A stretch of 64,000 nucleotides of DNA from Methylococcales bacterium. Lineage in GTDB: Bacteria > Pseudomonadota > Gammaproteobacteria > Methylococcales > Methylomonadaceae. Below are positions 1-8,154 of this stretch, in pieces; position 1 is the first letter of the stretch; every line of letters starts with the position of its first letter. The stretch spans positions 62,001 to 126,000 of the forward strand of contig JAQURG010000001.1 of assembly GCA_028715725.1 (NCBI GenBank), in the 5' to 3' direction. A program made the position numbers and the translations under genes. The notes under the pieces were generated by a model that searched no databases, had not been told where the DNA came from, and was given only the letters and a program-made list of their open reading frames with translations.

Positions 1-1236
1 ATGAATATGGCTCGGCAGCACATAGGTATCGGTTACCTTCAGGTCTATCGGTACGGAGGCCAGCATCAGGCCGGAAAGCCCTACTAAAATAAAAATGATG
101 AAAAAAGCCACAATCCAAAGCATCGGTACAGCAATGCGCACGCGGCTGGACGCGATCGTTGCCAACCAACAGAAAATCATGGTGCCGGACGGAATGCCGA
201 TACTGATAGAGGATGCTTCAAAGAACGTGTTACCCAGACGCGGCAGTCCCGTAGCATACATATGATGCACCCAGAGCCCGAACGATAAAAAACCTTGCCC
301 GATGAATGAAAGCACGATGGCGGGATAGTCGAACATCCGCCGGCGGCAGAACGTTTCGACGACATGACTGGCAAGACCGACCGAAAGCAGAAAAATGATG
401 TAGACCTCGGGATGAGCAAAATACTAGAACAGATGCTGCCACAGAAGAGGATCGCCACCCTCTGCCTGGTTAAAAAAATGCGCGCCGACAAGATGGTCGA
501 GGATCAGGAAAGTACTGGTAATTACAATCGACGGCATGGAGATCACAATCATAAAGCTGGTGACCAGCGAAGCCCAGACGAAAATAGGCAGCCGGTTGTA
601 AGTCATGCCGGGAGCGCGGAATTTAAAGATTGTCACGATAATTTCCACGGCGACCCCGAGCGCGGCGATTTCCGTAAACGTGATCATCTGCGCATAAATA
701 TCAGTGCGCTTGCAGGGGCCGAACTCCGGTCCCGAAAGCGGCGGATAATTGAACCAGCCCGCGTCGGGCGCTGAGTTAATGAAAAGCGCAATCCAGACCA
801 TTAACCCGCCGAAAAGGTACGTCCAGTAGCTGAAGGCGTTCAGTCGAGGAAAAGCAATAATCCTCGTGCCGACCATGAGCGGCATAAGATAAATCATCAT
901 CCCTTCGACCATGGGCACAGCGAACAGGAACATCATGACCGTGCCGTGCATGGTGAAGAACTGGTTGTAGATGTCCGGCCCGAGAATCTGCATGTTGGGA
1001 AAAGCAAGCTGCGCCCGCATGATCATTGCCAGCAGCCCTGCAAAAAGCAGACGCACAAATGCCGTCAGTATATAACGCTTGCCTATGGATTTATGATCCG
1101 TCGATTTCAGCCAGCACAGCAATCCGCTGCCATAGTTCCAGGTTTTATTAAGCCGGGCTGCGAGCGCGGCATCATCGAGATTACTGTCGCGCGGTGCGTC
1201 CTCGTCGTAGACCTGCTGCCAGTGAAACGGGCTCAT
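1..1236 (-). pseudogene. cytochrome c oxidase subunit I (CtaD/CoxA-like), interrupted by an in-frame TAG; 3' end runs off the window
   Basis: ORF 424..1236 gives typical subunit I sequence (STDHKSIGKRY, FTMHGTVMMFLFAVP, RTDIYAQMITFTEIAALGV, EGGDPLLWQHLF). The same frame continues past TAG (424-426) as YFAHPEVYIIFLLSVGLASHVVETF...VHHMYATGLPRLGNTFFEASSISIGIPSGTMIFCWLATI to position 1. Confidence 0.85.
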
Positions 1237-2003
1237 TTAAGCGTCTCCAGATAAACGAGGAGTGCCTGAAAGTCTTCGGGCTTTTGTAATATCGTCGGCA
1301 TATGCACTCCCGGCTTGATGCTGTGCGGATCGAGGATCCCGCCCCCTAAATAACCCTTGGTATTAGGCGCTGCGCCGGCGCCGATAGTCGTGCGGCTTTT
1401 CAGGTGAGTCAGCTCCGGCGCATGGTCACTGTATCCCGTCGTGTTTTTTTCCCGGATGGCATGGCAGACTGTGCAGGCTCCTTTGGAAAACACTTCGTGC
1501 CCGTGCTTTTCAATATCGGTTTGCGGCTCTGCCGAGGGTTGTCGCTGCGCTGTTCGCCAGGCTTCGAAGGCTCGTTTTGATTCCGAAAACAGAGCCAGTC
1601 GCATAAATGCATGCTGCAGGCCGCAAAACTCGCCGCAGCGGCTATGCCAGATGCCTTCGCGGTCCACGCGCAGAACCAGGTCCTGCTCCCTGCCAGGAAT
1701 AATGTCCTGCTTTCCGGCGAGATTCGGCAACCATAAAGAATGGATGACATCGGGCGACTTGAGTTTCAGGCGAACTTTGGTATTGACGGGCACATGAAGC
1801 TCATTGGCGGTCGTAAAAACATCGGAAGGCGTTGCGCTGAGGTAGCTCAGCTCCCACCACCACTGATGGGCCGTTACCTCAATTTCCAGCTCGGAATCCT
1901 TGTCCAGATCGAACAATAAGGAAACATCCCTGCGGGATGAAGCCAATGATTGGGAAGGGGTCTGCATCCCCTCCCCAATCCGCGCCCGAGAAACCAACTT
2001 CAC
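1233..2003 (-). CDS. cytochrome c oxidase subunit II-like (CuA domain plus C-terminal cytochrome c), N-terminally truncated and probably non-functional
   Basis: HQWWWELSY, CGEFCGLQHAFM (CuA ligands) and CTVCHAI (heme c CXXCH). No signal peptide or TM hairpin precedes the cupredoxin domain. Confidence 0.75.
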   Translation of the reverse strand: MKLVSRARIGEGMQTPSQSLASSRRDVSLLFDLDKDSELEIEVTAHQWWWELSYLSATPSDVFTTANELHVPVNTKVRLKLKSPDVIHSLWLPNLAGKQDIIPGREQDLVLRVDREGIWHSRCGEFCGLQHAFMRLALFSESKRAFEAWRTAQRQPSAEPQTDIEKHGHEVFSKGACTVCHAIREKNTTGYSDHAPELTHLKSRTTIGAGAAPNTKGYLGGGILDPHSIKPGVHMPTILQKPEDFQALLVYLETLK

Positions 2004-2069
2004 TTCGCTTGTTGCGGGGCGCTCCTTTCGGCCTGAAGGCCGAGGTCTAAGACCAGCAAGGAATATTGA

Positions 2070-3822
2070 TTAATGGGGCAATGAGAAGACATACAACGTA
2101 CCTCCCTTGGTGCCGATTTTCTTGAGATCGCCGGTCATGTTGGCAAATCCTTTCTGCCCGGTTTTTATCGCGCGGGTCCAGAGCCTTACTGACCATCGAG
2201 CCTATCCATCCGCCAATCCCGGAAAGAATCGCCACGTACTGGTGACCGTCAGGTCCGCGCCAGGTCGTTGGCTGACCAATGATGCCGGACCCGGTCTGAA
2301 ACTGCCAAAGCAGCTTACCGGTACGTGCATCCACTGCCTTGAACCAGCCTTCCACGTTGCCGTAGCACACGATCCCTCCAGCTGTCGCCGCCGCGCCGCT
2401 GAAGACAGGCCAGTTTTCCTTGATTTCCCAAGCCTTCTTCCTCGTGACAGGATCCCAGGCCGTGAAAGCGCCGCCGTTTCCGCCAGGCCCCGGATAAAAT
2501 CTGGTCTCAACACCAATGTAAGGCGTATCGGCAATGTAAGACACTTCAGTCAGTTCCCAGTCCTTGGCGCCAGGTGCATTAGGGCACACATTGCGCATGA
2601 CCTGCCCGCTTTGGGGAATTTTTTCAGGCGCATGAATCAACCGTCCGGTTTTGAGATCCACCCCTTTGGAGGCATTAACATAGACGTAGGGATCGGCCGC
2701 CAGCACTTCGCCGGTAGTGCGGTCAAGCACATATATGTAACCGTTGCGTTCAGGGCGGATGATGGTCTTACGGTGACCTCCCTGCCAAGGCAAATCGAGA
2801 ATGATATTCTCATTGACGCCGGAATGATCCCATAAATCATGCGGAGTGTATTAATAGTACCAGTGGGCTTGGCCAGAGTCGGGGTTGCGTGCAAATACTC
2901 CATTGGTCCAAAGATTATCCCCGGGCCGGATCTTGTCATTCCACGGGCTCGGGTTCGATGTGCCGTAGAATAAAAGATCCTGCTCCGGATCATAAGACAT
3001 CCAGCCCCAGGAGGTGCCGCCGCCGATTTTCCAGGCATCGGCAGGCCATTCCTTCACGCCCAGCTCCGTTCCCTTATATTGAGGATAAAACGGTTTGAAT
3101 ACAGCCGAATCAATTAGCACATCCTTGTCAGGCCCTGTCGCGTAGGCACGCCAGGCAACCGAACCGTCCTTGGCATTTAACGCAGTTAGCCAGCCGCGCG
3201 CGCCGAACTCGGCACCCGAATTGCCGACGAAGACTTTGTTCCGCACGACGAAAGGCGCTCCGGTCATGGTTTCACCCTTGTTGTAATCGCCGAGCTTTAC
3301 TTGCCATCTGAGCGCGCCGGTCTTGGCGTCGACAGCGACTGTCTGAAGGTCGACGGTGTTGAAATAAATGCTGCCGTCGGCATAAATCGGGCCTCGGTTA
3401 ACAGGCTCGCAGCAAGCCTCACCTTAGGCGGAAGCTTCCGGATTTGGTTCATAGCGCCATTTTATCGCACCGCCGGGCTTGCTGAGGTCGATAGCGAAAA
3501 GGATATTAGGGTAAGGCGTCACAAAATATAAGGTATCGCCCACAACAATGGGAGCGGATTCCTGACCTGCCATCGTCCCGGTAAACAGGGTAAAAGCAAC
3601 TTTTAAATCTTTGACATTGCCTGCATTGATTTCTTTGAGCTCGCTAAAACGTGTATTAGCAAAATCCTTGCTGGGCATGATCCATTGACCATCATCCGGT
3701 GGGGAAGCCGGAGCTGGAGCTCTAGCGATTTCTGCAAAAGTCTAGTCGCTAATGGCTGAGCAACCGAATAAACACAGCCATAGGAATAGACCTTTCGTGC
3801 CTGTCTTTTTATGACAAAACAT
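2070..3822 (-). pseudogene. PQQ-dependent methanol/ethanol-type alcohol dehydrogenase pseudogene
   Basis: One continuous frame from ATG at 3822: MFCHKKTGTKGLFLWLCLFGCSAISD*TFAEIARAPAPASPPDDGQWIMPSKDFANTRFSEL...EASA*GEACCEPVNRGPIYADG...AHWYY*YTPHDLWDHSGVNENIILDL...GGWIGSMVSKALDPRDK. Stops are TAG 3742-3744, TAA 3424-3426 and TAA 2851-2853. A frameshift near 2160 then gives KGFANMTGDLKKIGTKGGTLYVFSLPH* in the next frame, ending at 2070. Confidence 0.88.
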
Positions 3823-3986
3823 CAGAGGATCACGACTGAGATCGTGCTGCCGACGGCTCTATTCGACCAGAACCTTTCCATTAGTGAATGGGTTTCCGGT
3901 TCCAGCTCTATCCGTTCCGAAAACTGTTCAGTCACCATTTTTTCAAACGGCTCCGGTAATTCTATAGACCGACCAAGTAAGCTCAT
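3822..3986 (-). CDS. small 54-aa ORF overlapping the start of the PQQ-ADH pseudogene (TGATG overlap); function unknown
   Basis: Own translation: MSLLGRSIELPEPFEKMVTEQFSERIELEPETHSLMERFWSNRAVGSTISVVIL*. Its stop TGA overlaps the ATG at 3822. Confidence 0.35.
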   Translation of the reverse strand: MSLLGRSIELPEPFEKMVTEQFSERIELEPETHSLMERFWSNRAVGSTISVVIL

Positions 3987-4383
3987 CTTTATATTTCCCT
4001 AAAATAAGAGTTTGTTTCGTATCTCGGTTTCGGGTAGACAGTCCTTTGTGATCCAGCTACATTAAAATAGTGGTTGTAGAATAAAAGGTTCAATTGGTGT
4101 AATCAATAAGTATGATTACTTACTAGTCCCAAGGGAATCGTGCTTAAACTATCCCCAATGACTCGAAATAAATACTCATTATCCCCATCCGGCCTTTAAT
4201 CTCTTAATCTTGATGCCAACCTTGGATGTTTTTTCAGCCTTGATCAGATTCAGGGCAATGTGCCGGATAACAGCCAGGCTCGCTCGGAAAATAAATTACG
4301 AGAATCGTCGTGTTCCCATTTTGTTAAAATGCAGTTTAGTGTTACTGTGATTTTCGTCTTTCTTAGAACCTGGAACTTTGCTT

Positions 4384-5868
4384 ATGAATGTCGATCCTTG
4401 TACTTATGTAATTTTTGGCGCCACAGGAAATCTCTCCCGCGTTAAATTGATGCCGGCACTGTATCACCTTGATGCCGCCAATCAATTGCCGGAAGGTACG
4501 CGTATTTTGGCAATAGGCCGCAGACCTTGGGATCAGAATAAATGGCTGGCGGAAGTCAGGGATATGATCCAGGAAAAGTCGAAAGACGATTTTGATGAGT
4601 CGGTTTTTCAGCGTTTCGGTAATCGCCTGTATTATCATCAAGGCGATATAGAACAGGAGCAATGTTACACTGCGCTCGCTGAACTGCTCAACCAGAAAAA
4701 CAAGTTTCCTAAAAACATCGCCTTTTATTTGTCTATCAGCCCGTCGGATTTCGGCATCGTCATGGAATTGTTAAGCAATAACCATATGTTTGATGAAGAA
4801 TTCGGCTGGCGCCGGGTCATTATTGAAAAACCTTTTGGCTATGATCTTGATAGCGCCGAAGCGCTACAAAGACGTATCAGCCATTATTTGACTGAAGAAC
4901 AAATTTACCGCATCGATCATTACCTGGGCAAAGGCATGGTGCAAAATGTTTTGGTGTTCCGTTTTGCCAACGTGATGCTGGAGCCGCTCTGGAACCGCAA
5001 TTATATAGATCATATCCAGATCACCCATTCTGAAGAAATCGGCATAGACAGCCGCGGCGAATACTACAACAGCGCCGGCGCCATGCGCGACATGTTGCAA
5101 AGCCATTTGCTGCAATTGCTGACCCTGGTGACAATGGAACCTCCCGTATCGATGGGAGCTGAAGCATTGCGTGATGAAAAAGTCAAAGTCTTAAAGTCTA
5201 TCCGCCCTATTCCCAAGGAAGCGGTGCATGGCCACGCCTTTCGCGGCCAATATACCAATGGGCATATTGACGGCCAGAAAGTCAACGGCTATTTGCAGGA
5301 ACAAAATATTCCTCCCAACAGCGTGACTGAAACCTATGCGTCAATGAAACTGTATATTGATAACTGGCGTTGGCGCGGCGTGCCTTTTTATATGCGAACC
5401 GGCAAGCGCATGGCTAAGGCGCAATCCACTATTTCGATTTGTTTTCGCCATCCGCCATTACAATTTTTCCGTGATACCAACGTCCAGTGCATGAATCAAA
5501 ATTGGGTGCTGCTGGGTATTCAGCCGGAAGAATGTATTCGTGTTGAAATGACCGTGAAAGAACCCGGCCTGGAGATGAGAACGCGGACCAGCAGTCTCGA
5601 TGCCAGTTTCCGTAATGAGGATGAAAAAGCCATTGATGCTTATGAAGACTTGTTACTAGATGTCTTGAAAGGCGACCGATCACTTTTTTTGCGCTTTGAT
5701 GAAGTCGAATATGCCTGGCGCATTGTCGACCCTATCCTGCAAACCTGGGCGATTGAACGCGACTATATCGCGACTTATCCAGCGGGCTCATGGGGCCCCG
5801 AGGACAGCCGTTTATTTGATAAAAGCGCCCAAACCTGGCGCAGTTCGTTAATACCGGAGTGTAAATAA
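4384..5868 (+). CDS. zwf: glucose-6-phosphate 1-dehydrogenase
   Basis: VIFGATGNLSRVKLMPALYHL, IEKPFGYDL, RIDHYLGKGMVQN, full length; followed by pgl. Confidence 0.97.
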   Translation: MNVDPCTYVIFGATGNLSRVKLMPALYHLDAANQLPEGTRILAIGRRPWDQNKWLAEVRDMIQEKSKDDFDESVFQRFGNRLYYHQGDIEQEQCYTALAELLNQKNKFPKNIAFYLSISPSDFGIVMELLSNNHMFDEEFGWRRVIIEKPFGYDLDSAEALQRRISHYLTEEQIYRIDHYLGKGMVQNVLVFRFANVMLEPLWNRNYIDHIQITHSEEIGIDSRGEYYNSAGAMRDMLQSHLLQLLTLVTMEPPVSMGAEALRDEKVKVLKSIRPIPKEAVHGHAFRGQYTNGHIDGQKVNGYLQEQNIPPNSVTETYASMKLYIDNWRWRGVPFYMRTGKRMAKAQSTISICFRHPPLQFFRDTNVQCMNQNWVLLGIQPEECIRVEMTVKEPGLEMRTRTSSLDASFRNEDEKAIDAYEDLLLDVLKGDRSLFLRFDEVEYAWRIVDPILQTWAIERDYIATYPAGSWGPEDSRLFDKSAQTWRSSLIPECK

Positions 5869-6551
5869 TGCAGCAAAACAGCCAATGGCATATCCTGGAA
5901 ACCGCCGATCAGGTTGCCACAGCTGCGTGCCGGCAAATTCTTGACAGTGCTGAACAGGCTATCGCCAGGAACGGAAAATTTAAACTGGTTCTGGCGGGAG
6001 GCAGTACGCCGGAAAAAGTTTATCGCTTGTTAGCCCAGGCAGATGCTGACTGGGCTCATTGGCATATTTATTATGGCGATGAACGTTGTCTGCCGGTCGA
6101 TCACGCCGACAGGAACAGCCTGATGGCGACACAGGCTTTTCTGGAAAAAGTAGCCATTCCGGAATCACAGATATTTATTATTCATGCTGAACTGGGGCCG
6201 GAGCAGGCCGCACACAAATATCAACAAATTGTTGCCGATGCCGTGCCGTTTGATATGGTTTTGCTGGGTATGGGCGAAGATGGACATACGGCAAGTTTGT
6301 TTCCCGGCCATCAGCATCAACAAGACGAGCTGGCGCACGCCGTTTACAATTCCCCTAAACCGCCGCCGGAGCGCGTTTCCATAAGCGCCAAAGCCTTAAG
6401 CAATACCCGGCAACTTATTTTCCTGATTACCGGCGCCAATAAACAGGAAGCCGTTAAAAACTGGCGCTCTGGCATGGACTTGCCGGTTGCAACTATTCTT
6501 CCACAAAATCCTGTCGATATTTATATTGATAGCGATGCTTATAAGCCATAA
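5868..6551 (+). CDS. pgl: 6-phosphogluconolactonase
   Basis: LVLAGGSTPEKVYRLLA, YYGDERCLP, LGMGEDGHTASLFPG; directly follows zwf. Confidence 0.95.
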   Translation: MQQNSQWHILETADQVATAACRQILDSAEQAIARNGKFKLVLAGGSTPEKVYRLLAQADADWAHWHIYYGDERCLPVDHADRNSLMATQAFLEKVAIPESQIFIIHAELGPEQAAHKYQQIVADAVPFDMVLLGMGEDGHTASLFPGHQHQQDELAHAVYNSPKPPPERVSISAKALSNTRQLIFLITGANKQEAVKNWRSGMDLPVATILPQNPVDIYIDSDAYKP

Positions 6552-6804
6552 ATTTTATCGCCTTCTTATGCTTTGGCTTGGGAGGTGATTTATCCGCTTA
6601 TCAAACTCATATTTACAAACAAACTGTTCAGTTTCTCATAACACTTTCTCAAACCCTCACTACATGTAATACAATAGCCGGGTTTTTGCTGATTAAAGCA
6701 TCAACAATCTATAACAAAAATATTACCTTTATTTCAACGTCATAAGCTAACGAGGAGGCTGTTGAAAAAGCGGTATTTAATAATACGAGAGAAGGGTTGG
6801 TTTT

Positions 6805-7560
6805 ATGTGTTGGAGTGGAGAAGCGTCAGGCGTTTTAGCCGTCGCAGGTCTTAGTACCGCAGCGTATGTTGCAATTAAACAAGGCGAGTCCAAGGAGCTT
6901 TGGATTCCGTTAACCTATTTTGCCTTAATGGAACTATTGCAGGCGGTGACTTATGTCTATATTGACTTATGTGACAACCCGAATAATCAGATACTGACGC
7001 TGTTCGGTTATTTACATGTCGCGTTTCAGCCATTTTTTGTCAATATGGTTGCGATGTATTTCATTCCGGTCAGCGTCAAATTAAAAATACGAACTACCGT
7101 TTATACAATTTGCGCCATCGGTTCGATTGCCATGCTGGTCAAAATGTATCCTTTTGGCTGGGCGGGTGCTTGTCATATCGGTGTTGAAGGGTTTTGCGGT
7201 CCCAGCGTCTGCTCAACTTCCGGCTCTTGGCATATCGCATGGCAAATGCCTTTAAACGGCCTTATGTCTGATCCTGTCAAATGGCTGTTTGGTTTCGACT
7301 GGGGATTGCACGCATTCACCTATATCGCCGTGGCTTTTTATATGCCTTTTATCTATGGCTCATGGCGCTTCGTAGGGTTTCATTACCTGATTGGGCCGTT
7401 TATTTCGGATATTACCACAACAGACCCTAACGAATATGCGGCGGTCTGGTGTTTGTTCTCGATCGCGCTGTGCGTGTCTGTTATTAAAACACCTATCAGA
7501 AAATATCTGCATGTTAAATCCTGGCCTTTTTATAAAACCGAAGTTGGCGATTCGCTTTAG
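6805..7560 (+). CDS. multi-pass integral membrane protein of unknown function (MCWSGEAS-type N-terminus; possibly DUF5765-like)
   Basis: 251 aa, several hydrophobic segments, conserved-looking N-terminus MCWSGEASGVLAVAGLSTAAYV. Confidence 0.7.
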   Translation: MCWSGEASGVLAVAGLSTAAYVAIKQGESKELWIPLTYFALMELLQAVTYVYIDLCDNPNNQILTLFGYLHVAFQPFFVNMVAMYFIPVSVKLKIRTTVYTICAIGSIAMLVKMYPFGWAGACHIGVEGFCGPSVCSTSGSWHIAWQMPLNGLMSDPVKWLFGFDWGLHAFTYIAVAFYMPFIYGSWRFVGFHYLIGPFISDITTTDPNEYAAVWCLFSIALCVSVIKTPIRKYLHVKSWPFYKTEVGDSL

Positions 7561-7582
7561 TTTAAAGCCCTGGATGAAATAA

Positions 7583-7612
7583 CGGGCCATAAGTAACTCT
7601 TCTTGTGGCCCG
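7583..7612. terminator. imperfect hairpin cgggccataag-taactctt-cttgtggcccg downstream of the membrane protein gene
   Basis: CGGGCCA/TGGCCCG stem seen directly; no strong T tract. Confidence 0.35.
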
Positions 7613-8154
7613 CTAAATCCCCTACTGTTTGAGTCGAGTCGCCCGAGAGAGCTTCGCCCTACTCAACCCGGCCCAGATAGCTGACGTCGGACAACTTTTG
7701 TTTGCAATGGAACCTATCGCCGATTAGAACTCCTATTCGTCTTCATGGTCATAGATCATGCGAGCACCCCTTCCACCTATTCCTGCGAAAATTTGTCGTT
7801 TTTCATCACTCCACCCTCTCAGATGATGGAGTCACCGGCAAATCCGGAGCGATTCAGAGGTTCTGGTATCTAAGGCTTCGCGTGTCTTGGTGGTATAGCC
7901 TACGGAATGGTCGATGTGATAACCATGGTGGCTTTCGAATTCACCGCCATGACGTCCCGGAAAAATACCTTCAATGGAATTGGTTTTGAAGTAATTGATT
8001 TTGATGTCATAGTCTGTGAGGAAATGTCGAGTGTCACGACCTCATGGTGCTAAGCGAGCAGGAGGGCACTAGACAGTCCGACGTAGTTGATTTAAGCAAT
8101 GGCAGTTTTAATTACTCAATCACTCAGAAGCTGAAGATAAGCCCTGAAAATATA

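Noticed and set aside
424-774. + strand ORF 364..774 over coxI
   Set aside because: Antisense shadow of the coxI frame with no recognisable motifs.
1-3822. Stop-codon reassignment or recoding as an explanation for the many in-frame stops
   Set aside because: The stops fall at positions expected to hold different residues (Trp, Gln, others) and use both TAG and TAA, while housekeeping genes use these codons as normal stops. Pseudogenization or sequence error is simpler.
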